A DNA stretch of 64,000 nucleotides from DATKRB01 sp036501425 (lineage in GTDB: Bacteria; Actinomycetota; Acidimicrobiia; Acidimicrobiales; RAAP-2). This document shows positions 8,358-18,267 of the stretch, piece by piece. The notes beneath the pieces were generated by a model that was given only the letters and a program-made list of their open reading frames with translations, searched no databases and was not told the origin of the DNA. Positions within the stretch are counted from its first letter, which is position 1. Each line of letters opens with the position of its first letter. Location: NCBI GenBank assembly GCA_036501425.1, contig DASYAI010000032.1, positions 134,102 to 198,101 on the forward strand, read 5' to 3'. A program made the translations under genes and the position numbers.

Positions 8358-8858
8358 TCAGGTCGCCGGCGGGCGGTGGCCGTTGGTGCGGGGGCAGTCG
8401 TGGCCCGAGGGGTCGAGCGGCAGGCCGCACAGGGGGCACGGCGGCCGCCCGGCCTCGACCAGCTGGGTGGCACGGATGGCGAACGCCGCCGCCTGCTCGC
8501 GGGTGACGGCGATGCGCGCCGAGTCGCCGTCCTCGCCTTCGGCCACCAGCTCCTGGGCCTGGACCACCAGGCGGTCGGCCGGCTCGTCGTAGGAGACGCC
8601 GATGGTGCCCACCACCCAGTCCGGATCGTCGTCCTCGTCGAAGACCAGCTCGAGGTCCTCGGGCAGCGTCCCAGGGCGCCCGAGCTCGCGCACGATGCGG
8701 GCCAGGTAGCTGGCCAGGACTGCCACCTGGTTCTTCTCGAGCTTGAGGGTGAGCTGCTCGGCTCCTTGGGAGCACTGGATCAAGAACGTGCGGTTGCCCA
8801 CCTCGCCGACGGTGCCGACGGTGAAGCGCTCCGGACGGTCCAGCTCGTGCCCGTTCAT
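8358..8858 (-). CDS. DUF3090 family protein with C-terminal zinc ribbon
   Basis: 166 residues: RFTVGTVGEVGNRTFLIQ near the N-terminus, LEKNQVAVLASYLARIV, an acidic central part, and a C-terminal CPLCGLPLDPSGHDCPRTNGH segment whose three Cys and His residues can form a small zinc site. This matches DUF3090 (TIGR03847). It lies between the phosphatase and the SCO1664-like gene, with 13-base gaps on each side, so the three are probably cotranscribed. Biochemical role unknown. Confidence 0.85.
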   Translation of the reverse strand: MNGHELDRPERFTVGTVGEVGNRTFLIQCSQGAEQLTLKLEKNQVAVLASYLARIVRELGRPGTLPEDLELVFDEDDDPDWVVGTIGVSYDEPADRLVVQAQELVAEGEDGDSARIAVTREQAAAFAIRATQLVEAGRPPCPLCGLPLDPSGHDCPRTNGHRPPAT

Positions 8859-8871
8859 CGCTCCGGCGCGC

Positions 8872-9591
8872 TCACGACAGGGCCAGGTCCTTCAGCGAGC
8901 CGGTCGAGTTGACGCAGAGCACGTGGGGGCCGCCCGGGCCGAACCACAGGGTCGAGACCGAGCACGGCGAGACCACGACCCGCTGGAAGAGGTCGAGGGG
9001 TACGCCGGTGGCGCCGGCCACGACCGCCCGGATGGGGTCGGCGTGGGACACGACCACCACCGTCTCGCCCCGATGGTCCCCGACGAGCCCGACGATGGCG
9101 TCGTTCACCCGGCTCCACATCTCCGAAAAGGATTCGCCGCCGGGGAAGCGGAACCCCGACGGCCACCGCTGGACGTCCGCCCACTCGGGCAGCTTGGAGA
9201 CCCGGGCCAGGCTCTCGCCGGTCCACGCACCGACGTCGCACTCGATCAGCCCGCGCGCCGAACGGACCCGCAGCCCGAGAGCCCGGGCGATCGGGGCCGC
9301 GGTCTCCCGCGTGCGCTCCAGCGGCGAGGCGTAGACGGCGCTGGGCGCCCGGGGGAGCTCGGCGATCCGGGCGGCGACGCCCTCGGCCTGCGCTCGTCCG
9401 AGCTCGGACAGGTGGAGGCCGGCCGCCCGGCCCGGCAGCAGCTTGCCGGTGGTGGGGGTATTGCCGTGGCGCACCAGGACGACGACGGTGCCCGGGGTGG
9501 CGCGGCCTCCGGCCGGTCGTCTGGCACGCGACACCGGCGCGGCGGGGGCGGTCGGCTGCGGGGAACGCCGAGTCGCTCGGGCAGGAGGCAT
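8872..9591 (-). CDS. histidine phosphatase (MSMEG_4193 family)
   Basis: 239-residue histidine phosphatase/phosphoglycerate-mutase superfamily protein. The RHGNTP motif (VLVRHGNTPTTGKLLPGR) carries the phospho-acceptor His near residue 42; YASPLERTRETA and VVVSHADPIRAVV provide the second Arg and the second catalytic His. The latter matches the MSMEG_4193 phosphomutase-like family (TIGR03848), which consistently neighbours DUF3090 and SCO1664-like genes. The first about 30 residues are Ala/Arg/Pro-rich and may not be part of the fold, so a later start is possible. Its ATG overlaps the region leading to the divergent glycosylase gene. Confidence 0.85.
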   Translation of the reverse strand: MPPARATRRSPQPTAPAAPVSRARRPAGGRATPGTVVVLVRHGNTPTTGKLLPGRAAGLHLSELGRAQAEGVAARIAELPRAPSAVYASPLERTRETAAPIARALGLRVRSARGLIECDVGAWTGESLARVSKLPEWADVQRWPSGFRFPGGESFSEMWSRVNDAIVGLVGDHRGETVVVVSHADPIRAVVAGATGVPLDLFQRVVVSPCSVSTLWFGPGGPHVLCVNSTGSLKDLALS

Positions 9592-9603
9592 GTCGACCCA
9601 TCG

Positions 9604-9609
9604 TAGGCT
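9604..9609 (+). promoter_or_regulatory. -10 hexamer TAGGCT of a leaderless transcript
   Basis: TAGGCT lies 7 bases before the GTG at 9617, the geometry of actinobacterial leaderless transcription. This is the reason for choosing that GTG as the start of the uracil-DNA glycosylase gene. Confidence 0.45.
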
Positions 9610-9616
9610 GTGGCCC

Positions 9617-10300
9617 GTGGGCGCTCCGGACCCGGGTCGAGGTGCGCTGGAGGAGCTGGGCTCGACCGTCGAGGCGTGCCGGCGCTGCGAGCGTCTCGTC
9701 GCCTGGCGTGAGCAGGTGGCGCTGACGCCCCGTGCCGCTTTCGCCGGCCAGCCCTATTGGGGCCGGCCGGTACGCGGCTTCGGAGATCCCCGGGCAGGCC
9801 TGGTGATCGTGGGCCTGGCACCGGCCGCCCACGGCGCCAACCGCACCGGGCGGATCTTCACCGGCGACCGCTCGGGCGACTGGCTGTTCGGCGCCCTGTG
9901 GCGGGCCGGCTACGCCAACCAACCGCAGAGCACCGGCGCGGGCGACGGCCTGTCGTTGCGCGACGCCTGGGTCACCGCGGTGGTCCGGTGCGCCCCTCCG
10001 GCCAACAAGCCGACGCCGGAAGAGCGCGACGCCTGCCTCCCCTACCTGGCCGAGGAGCTGGGGCTGCTCGGGCGGGCCAGGGTGCTGGTGGCCCTGGGCC
10101 AGTTCGCGGCCCAGGCCGTCGCCCGGCTCTACCGCCTGGCGCCACGGCCGCGTTTCGGGCATCTGGTCGAGCACCCCCTGCCCGACGGGCGGGTGCTGCT
10201 GTGCTCCTACCACCCGAGCCAGCAGAACACCTTCACCGGGACCCTCACGGTGGAGATGTTCGACGCGGTGTTCGCACGGGCCCGCGCCCTGGGCGCCTGA
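9617..10300 (+). CDS. uracil-DNA glycosylase, family 5 (UdgB-like)
   Basis: 227 residues from the GTG at 9617 (an ATG at 9590 is an alternative). Family-5 signatures: CRRCERLVAWR with two of the four Fe-S Cys at the N-terminus, IVGLAPAAHGANRTGRIFTGD (the GLAPA-HG-NRTGR motif that replaces the usual GxDPG catalytic loop), VRCAPPANKPTPEERDAC contributing the other Cys, and the C-terminal CSYHPSQQNTFTG motif. It excises uracil and some other deaminated or damaged bases, which matters in a GC-rich genome. It is divergent from the histidine phosphatase. Confidence 0.88.
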   Translation: MGAPDPGRGALEELGSTVEACRRCERLVAWREQVALTPRAAFAGQPYWGRPVRGFGDPRAGLVIVGLAPAAHGANRTGRIFTGDRSGDWLFGALWRAGYANQPQSTGAGDGLSLRDAWVTAVVRCAPPANKPTPEERDACLPYLAEELGLLGRARVLVALGQFAAQAVARLYRLAPRPRFGHLVEHPLPDGRVLLCSYHPSQQNTFTGTLTVEMFDAVFARARALGA

Positions 10301-10334
10301 TCGGGCGCCTGATCGCCTCGGGCGGCGACCGGGC

Positions 10335-11462
10335 TCAGGAGTTGGCCGCGGGCAACCGCCCGGGCATCGGCACCGCCGTCGCCGGCCAGCGTCGACGGCT
10401 CACCCGGCTCAGCCGGTCCATCAGGGCGACCGCGCCCGGGTCGTCGTCGATGGACCGGACCTCGACGGCGCCGTCGGCGACCATGGCGTCGAAGAGCTCG
10501 CGCCCCCGCTCGGTGCGGATCACGGTCAGCGTCCAGTCGTTGAAGGCGCCGATCCCGCCGGTCGAGATGTCGGCGTGCTCGGCGGCGAAGTCCGGGCAGC
10601 TCTTGCACCCCTCGCGGGTGAACTGGTGGGCTTCTTTGAGGGGGATCTCGTGGTAGGAGCCGTCGCGCATCCACACCTGGAAGACGCCCTTGATGTTCAT
10701 TTTGGCGATCTGGGCACGGGCCAGGCCGTAACGGGCCTCGAAGAGCTCGGGGAAGATGGCGTCGTCGAAGGTCTTGGAGCACATCAGGCCGATCGAGAGG
10801 GTGAAGCGGCGGGCGACCTTCCCCGCCTTGCGCGCCGACATCATCGGGGGGACGGAGGCCTGGCACCCCATCCCGACCAGCGCGAGGCGCTCGGCGCCCC
10901 CCTCGACCGCTTCGGAGTAGGCCATCGGATTGGCCGAGTAGGTGTAGCGGGAGCCGGCGGTCTCGAGCACGTCGGCCCGGGTACGGGCGACGGCCGGAAC
11001 CGCCTTCCACGTCGAGCCGTCCCCCTCGAGCGCCGAGACGAGCGCCGCGTCGACGACGTCGTGCTCTAGCGCCCAGATCAGCAGGGCCGAGACGAAGCCG
11101 CCGTCCTGGCCCACGGCGGCCGACTCGGGGTCGGTCGCCCGGGCCAGAACCGTCTGGTTGCTCACCCCGGCAACCTCCTCGGCGCGGCGCTCGCGGCCGA
11201 AGAGGTAGGAGTCGATCTCCGGCTCCCAGTCCCTGAAGCGCGGGCACGCGCGGGTGCACAGGGTGCAGCCTCGCTCGCCGTAGGTGCAATCGTCGGTCCC
11301 CCCGTGCTCGGCGACGTGGAACGGCCGGTAGCGCCCGTCCTCCTCGTCGTATCCGAGCACGTCGTACGGGCACACCACCACGCAGGCGGAGCAACCGGTG
11401 CACAGCCCCGACGTGACCACCTCCGAGTACAGCTGGGCCCAGTGCGGCTTTTCGGGTGGCAC
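10335..11462 (-). CDS. FrhB/FdhB-family F420-type iron-sulfur flavoprotein
   Basis: 375-residue coenzyme F420 hydrogenase/dehydrogenase beta-subunit-type protein. Two ferredoxin-like clusters lie at the N-terminus: CTGCSACVVVCP (C21, C24, C27, C31) and CTYGERGCTLCTRACP (C59, C66, C69, C73). FrhB domains follow with VGQDGGFVSALLIWALE, LVGMGCQASVPPMM, GLMCSKTFDD and CKSCPDFAAEHADISTGGIGAF. Members bind FAD and move electrons between F420H2 and ferredoxin or a partner enzyme. The GTG at 11462 has TAGGGT 6 bases upstream, so it is probably leaderless and monocistronic. It is a paralogue of the protein at 59960-61225 in the sulfur locus. Its partner is not apparent. Confidence 0.8.
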   Translation of the reverse strand: MPPEKPHWAQLYSEVVTSGLCTGCSACVVVCPYDVLGYDEEDGRYRPFHVAEHGGTDDCTYGERGCTLCTRACPRFRDWEPEIDSYLFGRERRAEEVAGVSNQTVLARATDPESAAVGQDGGFVSALLIWALEHDVVDAALVSALEGDGSTWKAVPAVARTRADVLETAGSRYTYSANPMAYSEAVEGGAERLALVGMGCQASVPPMMSARKAGKVARRFTLSIGLMCSKTFDDAIFPELFEARYGLARAQIAKMNIKGVFQVWMRDGSYHEIPLKEAHQFTREGCKSCPDFAAEHADISTGGIGAFNDWTLTVIRTERGRELFDAMVADGAVEVRSIDDDPGAVALMDRLSRVSRRRWPATAVPMPGRLPAANS

Positions 11463-11468
11463 ATCGCA

Positions 11469-11474
11469 ACCCTA
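11469..11474 (-). promoter_or_regulatory. -10 hexamer TAGGGT, leaderless FrhB-family gene
   Basis: TAGGGT on the minus strand lies 6 bases upstream of the GTG start at 11462. Confidence 0.45.
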
Positions 11475-11568
11475 CCGAGGGGCGACCGGCGCCTGACCCC
11501 GGGGCGACCGGCGACGAGGCGCGGAGCACGCATGCGGGCCCGAGCGGGGGTCCGGGGTACCGTCGGTC

Positions 11569-12483
11569 GTGCCCGAGATGCTCGAGGTGGAGTACTACCG
11601 CCAGATGGCCGAGGGCTGCCTCCACCGGCCGATCGCCGGGGTGGCCGTCCCCGATCCGCACTGCCTGCTCGGACCCGAATCGCCCGATGCGCTCGACGCC
11701 CAGCTGGCCGGAGGGTGGTTCGAGACCGCCCGGAGGCGGGGCAAGCTGCTCCTGCTCGACACGGCCGGTCCGGACGGACCGGGCGCCCGGCATCCTGCCG
11801 GCGGGCAGGGTGCCCTCCGCTCCGGCGGACGGGGGGCCCGGCATCCTGCCGGCGGCGCCCAGCGGGCCGCGGGGGCCGACACCCGCCGGCCGGGCCTCAC
11901 CTTGGGCGTGCGGTTCGGGATGACCGGAAGCCTGGTGCTCGACGACCGGACCGCCTTCGACCGGCTGCTCTACTCGCCGCCGGTGATCGACCCCAAGTGG
12001 ATCCGCTTGCGCATCGGCTTCGTCGACGGCGGCCACCTGGCGCTGCACGACCCCCGTCGCCTGGGCCGGGTGGTGGTCGACCCCGACGAGGCGACCCTCG
12101 GGCCCGACGCCTTCGGTGTCTCGCTGGGGGCGCTCCGCCAGGCGCTGTCCTCGAGGCGGGGCGCCGGGCCGCCGCTGAAGGTCCGGCTCCAGGACCAGGC
12201 ACGCCTGGCGGGGATCGGGAACCTGCTGGCCGACGAGATCCTCTGGCGAGCCGGGCTGTCGCCGACCCGTCCCTCGGCGTCGCTGTCGGCCCTCGAGCTG
12301 CGGCGCCTCCACCGCCAGCTGGGTCGGACGCTGGACGACCTGCTCGGGCGGGGCGGCTCGCACACCGGCGACCTGATGGAGCAGCGACGAGCCGGTGGGC
12401 TCTGCCCACAAGACGGTGCGCCGCTCGAGCGCAGCCGGGTGGGTGGACGCACCACCTGGTGGTGCCCGGCCCACCAGCGCTGA
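11569..12483 (+). CDS. Fpg/Nei-family DNA glycosylase with a repetitive insertion
   Basis: 304 residues starting PEMLEVEYYRQ after the initiator. The N-terminal Pro and the following Glu are the catalytic residues of formamidopyrimidine/endonuclease VIII glycosylases. LGVRFGMTGSL, DPRRLGRVVV, KVRLQDQARLAGIGNLLADEILWRAGL (helix-two-turn-helix) and HTGDLMEQR are conserved. The C-terminal finger reads CPQD...CPAH instead of four Cys, so zinc binding may be altered; related actinobacterial proteins may share this. About 45 residues (near 64-110) rich in Gly/Ala/Arg are inserted between N-domain strands and contain a duplicated DNA palindrome. The GTG start has TACCGT 5 bases upstream. Exact substrate range uncertain. 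Confidence 0.82.
   Translation: MPEMLEVEYYRQMAEGCLHRPIAGVAVPDPHCLLGPESPDALDAQLAGGWFETARRRGKLLLLDTAGPDGPGARHPAGGQGALRSGGRGARHPAGGAQRAAGADTRRPGLTLGVRFGMTGSLVLDDRTAFDRLLYSPPVIDPKWIRLRIGFVDGGHLALHDPRRLGRVVVDPDEATLGPDAFGVSLGALRQALSSRRGAGPPLKVRLQDQARLAGIGNLLADEILWRAGLSPTRPSASLSALELRRLHRQLGRTLDDLLGRGGSHTGDLMEQRRAGGLCPQDGAPLERSRVGGRTTWWCPAHQR
11785..11855 (+). repeat. two 20-base direct repeats, each a palindrome, inside the glycosylase gene
   Basis: GCCCGGCATCCTGCCGGCGG occurs at 11785-11804 and again at 11836-11855, 51 bases (17 codons) apart. Each contains the inverted repeat CCGGCA-TCC-TGCCGG. Both copies encode ARHPAGG in the same frame. Confidence 0.75.
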
Positions 12484-12545
12484 GGGAGCACCTCGACACC
12501 TCGACGCCTCGGTGCCCCGCAGGCCGCGACGGCCGGGCTGGCCGC

Positions 12546-12564
12546 GACGGCCGGGCCGGCCGTC
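12546..12564. terminator. hairpin between convergent glycosylase and bcp genes
   Basis: GACGGCC-GGGCC-GGCCGTC forms a perfect 7-bp stem that reaches the bcp stop codon. It lies between convergent genes and has no U-tract. Just upstream, GGCCGCGACGGCCGGGC is repeated twice. Confidence 0.35.
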
Positions 12565-13027
12565 AGCTCGTCAGCGTCTCGAGCACCTTGGCCGCGTGTC
12601 CGTCGGCACGCACGTTGTACCAGGCGCGGGTGATGACGCCCTGCGGATCGACGAGGAAGGTCGAGCGGATGGTGCCGACCGTCTTGCGCCCGTACATCGT
12701 CTTCTCGCCCCAGGCGCCGTAGGCCTCCATCGTCGTGTGGTCCGGGTCCGAGAGCAGGGGGAACCGGAGGCCGTACTTGCCGATGAACTTCACGTGCTTG
12801 GCGGCACCGTCGGGCGACACGCCCACGACCGCTGCCCCGGCGCCCTGAAGGGCGTGCAGGTTGTCGTTGAACTGGCACGCCTCCTTCGTGCAGCCGGGCG
12901 TGTCGTCGGCAGGGTAGAAGTAGACGATCACCTGCTTGCCGGCGAAGTCCTTCAGGGACACCGGCTTGCCGTCCTGGTCCGGAAGGGTGAATGCCGGTGC
13001 TTTGTCCCCGGCTGCGAGCCTGGCCAT
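12563..13027 (-). CDS. bcp: thioredoxin-dependent thiol peroxidase (Bcp/PrxQ peroxiredoxin)
   Basis: 154-residue peroxiredoxin reducing hydrogen and organic peroxides in the cytoplasm. YFYPADDTPGCTKEACQFND holds the peroxidatic Cys (in PGCT) and the resolving Cys five residues later, the PrxQ/Bcp pattern. KVIV-type strands, GVSPDG and the conserved FLVDPQGVI follow. The ATG at 13027 is preceded by a strong AAGGAGG site about 5 bases away, which decides the start; longer in-frame upstream sequence is not family-like. Length is normal. Confidence 0.93.
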   Translation of the reverse strand: MARLAAGDKAPAFTLPDQDGKPVSLKDFAGKQVIVYFYPADDTPGCTKEACQFNDNLHALQGAGAAVVGVSPDGAAKHVKFIGKYGLRFPLLSDPDHTTMEAYGAWGEKTMYGRKTVGTIRSTFLVDPQGVITRAWYNVRADGHAAKVLETLTS

Positions 13028-13257
13028 CCGTTCCTCCTTCGCGTCGAGCGTCCACCTTGGCACAGCTCGGGGCCCCGGCAGCGCCCTGATGCCGGGCGCG
13101 GGCGGGAGCCGGGCGGGAGTCGGGCAGGAGCTATGCGCCGGGCTCGAAGAACTCCCTGGTAGCCTGGTATCGCGGCACTGGGCAGACGTCCGGCAGCCGG
13201 GGCCCCTTCCCTTCTCTGGCTGGCGTCGGGCCCCGCCACAGTGAGGGAGAAACGTCC

Positions 13258-14550
13258 ATGACAACACAGATCCTCCCCGGCGCGGACGTGCCCGGGACCA
13301 CGACGCCGGAGGGGGACACGTCCGACACCTACGGCACCGCCCACACGTTCGAGTCGCTCGGCGTGGCGATGCCGCTCACCAAGGCGCTGGCAGATCAGGG
13401 CATCGTCACCGCCTTCCCGATCCAGGCCCTGACCATCGCCGACGCTCTGGCCGGCCGCGACGTCTGCGGCAAGGCGAAGACCGGTTCGGGCAAGACGCTG
13501 GCGTTCGGCCTGCCGCTGCTCCAGCGGACCCAGGCGAGCGTAGCGGCCAGCCCACCGGCCGCCGCGCCCGGTGGCGCCAAGCGCACCGCCCAGCCCCGGG
13601 CCCTGGTGCTCCTCCCCACCCGCGAGCTCGCGATGCAGGTCCACGACGTCCTGGCGCCGCTCGCCCGGGCGGTCGACCTGCGCATCGTCGCCGTCTACGG
13701 CGGGGCGGACATCGACCGCCAGGTCGCGGCGCTGCGCAAGGGGGTCGAGGTGATCATCGCCACCCCGGGCCGGCTGATCGACCTGGGCGACCGGGGCGAG
13801 CTGTCGGTGGCCGCCGTCGAGACCCTCGTGCTCGACGAGGCCGACCGGATGGCGGACATGGGCTTCATGCCCCAGGTCGAGTGGGTCCTGCGGCGCCTCG
13901 AGCTTCGGCACCAGACCCTGCTGTTTTCGGCCACCTTGGACGGGGCGGTGGACCGCCTGGTCCAGCGGTACCTGTCGGACCCCGTCGCCCACGAGGTGGT
14001 CTCGAGCACCCAGACCGTCGCCGCCATGCGGCACCGCTTCTTGCAGGTCCACCAGATGGACAAGGTGAAGGTGGTCGCGGCGGTCTGCCGGGCGCAGGAG
14101 AAGTCGCTCGTGTTCGTGCGGACCAAGCGGGGTGCCGACCGGGTGGTCGAACAGCTCGGCAAGGAGGGCGTGCGAGCTGCCGCCATCCACGGTGACCTGC
14201 GGCAGTCCAACCGCGAACGGGCCCTGGCCGACTTCTCGTCCGGCCGGTTGCCGGTGCTGGTGGCGACCGACGTGGCCGCCCGGGGGTTGCACATCGAGGG
14301 CGTCGACGTCGTCGTCCACTACGACCCGCCCGAGGACCATAAGGCCTATCTCCACCGCTCGGGGCGTACGGCGCGCGCCGGGAAGACCGGCGTGGTGGTG
14401 AGCCTGGCGTTGTGGAACCAGCTGGTCGAGATGGAGGTCATCCAGCGCCGACTGGGCCTGCGGATGCCGATCGTCGAGATGTTCTCCAACGACCCGCGCC
14501 TGGCCGACCTGGCGGCGTGGGAGCCGGCGCCCGAAGAGGGTGTGCTGTGA
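13258..14550 (+). CDS. DEAD-box ATP-dependent RNA helicase
   Basis: 430-residue DEAD-box helicase. In order: Q-motif region TFESLGVAMPLTKALADQGI...FPIQ, motif I AKTGSGKT, Ia LLPTRELAMQV, Ib TPGRLID, motif II DEAD, motif III SAT, IV LVFVRTKRGADR, V ATDVAARGLHIEGVD and VI HRSGRTARAG. It lacks a long basic C-terminal tail. It probably remodels RNA during ribosome assembly, decay or cold adaptation (RhlE/CsdA-like). The ATG follows a GAGGGAGAA ribosome-binding region. The 230 bases upstream, shared with divergent bcp, hold its promoter, which I could not define. Confidence 0.93.
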   Translation: MTTQILPGADVPGTTTPEGDTSDTYGTAHTFESLGVAMPLTKALADQGIVTAFPIQALTIADALAGRDVCGKAKTGSGKTLAFGLPLLQRTQASVAASPPAAAPGGAKRTAQPRALVLLPTRELAMQVHDVLAPLARAVDLRIVAVYGGADIDRQVAALRKGVEVIIATPGRLIDLGDRGELSVAAVETLVLDEADRMADMGFMPQVEWVLRRLELRHQTLLFSATLDGAVDRLVQRYLSDPVAHEVVSSTQTVAAMRHRFLQVHQMDKVKVVAAVCRAQEKSLVFVRTKRGADRVVEQLGKEGVRAAAIHGDLRQSNRERALADFSSGRLPVLVATDVAARGLHIEGVDVVVHYDPPEDHKAYLHRSGRTARAGKTGVVVSLALWNQLVEMEVIQRRLGLRMPIVEMFSNDPRLADLAAWEPAPEEGVL

Positions 14551-14616
14551 GCCCGGTCGGAGCGTCGCCGGGGCACCCGGACCCCGGGCCGGTCGTCTTG
14601 GCGCAGTGACCCACCG

Positions 14617-15375
14617 GTGACGGTGGCCGCCGGGGGGAGCATCCGGCGGTGGTCGGCCGAGGACGGGGTCCGACGGGTCCTGGTGATCACCGCCCATCCC
14701 GACGACGTGGACTTCGGAGCGGCGGGGACCGTCGCCGCGTTCACCGAGGCCGGACTCGAGGTCACGTACTGCGTGGTCACCGACGGGGAGGCGGGGGGCA
14801 GCGACCGGTCGGTGCCCCGCCACGAGATGGCGGCGTGCCGCCGGGACGAGCAGCGCGACGCGGCGGCGGCCGTCGGCGTCCACGACCTCCGGTTCCTCGG
14901 CTATCCCGACGGGCGGGTGACGGCCGGCCTCGACCTACGACGGGACCTCTCGCGGGTCATCCGCCAGGTCCGCCCCGAGCGCCTGGTGACCCAGTCCCCG
15001 GACCGCTCGTGGGAGCGGATCGCGGCGAGCCACCCGGACCACCTGGCGGTCGGGGAGGCGGCGGTGTGCGCGTTCTACCCCGACGCCGGCAACCCCTTCG
15101 CCCACCCCGAACTGCTCGAGGTCGAGGGGCTCGAGCCCCACACGGTCGACGAGCTGTGGCTGATGGCCGCCGGGGACGGCGACCTGGTGGTCGACACCAC
15201 CGCCACCATCGGGCGCAAGCGCGCGGCGCTGCTCAGCCACCGCAGCCAGATCGCCGATCCCGACTGGCTGGCGGAGATGGTCACCCGGTGGGGCGCGGCG
15301 ACGGCGCAGGCCGCCGGCCTGCCCGAGGGGGCGACCGCCGAGAGCTTCCGGGTCGTCTCGCCGCGCGTCGGCTGA
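14617..15375 (+). CDS. PIG-L family deacetylase (LmbE-like)
   Basis: 252-residue zinc-dependent N-acetylglucosaminyl deacetylase-like protein. VLVITAHPDDVDFGAAGTVA carries the AHPDD metal motif near residues 26-30, and SHPDHLAVGEAAVCAFYP holds the third ligand His. The family includes mycothiol enzymes MshB and Mca and many glycan or antibiotic deacetylases. This protein is shorter than typical MshB (about 300 residues) and no mycothiol gene is adjacent, so the substrate is not assigned. It starts at a GTG 66 bases after the helicase gene and ends 12 bases from convergent aconitase. Confidence 0.83.
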   Translation: MTVAAGGSIRRWSAEDGVRRVLVITAHPDDVDFGAAGTVAAFTEAGLEVTYCVVTDGEAGGSDRSVPRHEMAACRRDEQRDAAAAVGVHDLRFLGYPDGRVTAGLDLRRDLSRVIRQVRPERLVTQSPDRSWERIAASHPDHLAVGEAAVCAFYPDAGNPFAHPELLEVEGLEPHTVDELWLMAAGDGDLVVDTTATIGRKRAALLSHRSQIADPDWLAEMVTRWGAATAQAAGLPEGATAESFRVVSPRVG

Positions 15376-15387
15376 GGTTCCGCCGGG

Positions 15388-18105
<2,718 letters not shown>

Positions 18106-18267
18106 GGGGCCATTCTGCCGTGGGAGGTGGCCGAGCCGCCTCTCGCTCGGGGACCCCCGGTCGCCGGGGGCGGTCGCCGGAGCGCCCCTTGGCGCCGCCG
18201 TGCGCCAGCGTCCCTGGTCGACGTGTAGTGGTGCCGTGGCCACCCCGCGGTGTGCCACGCTGCAGCG

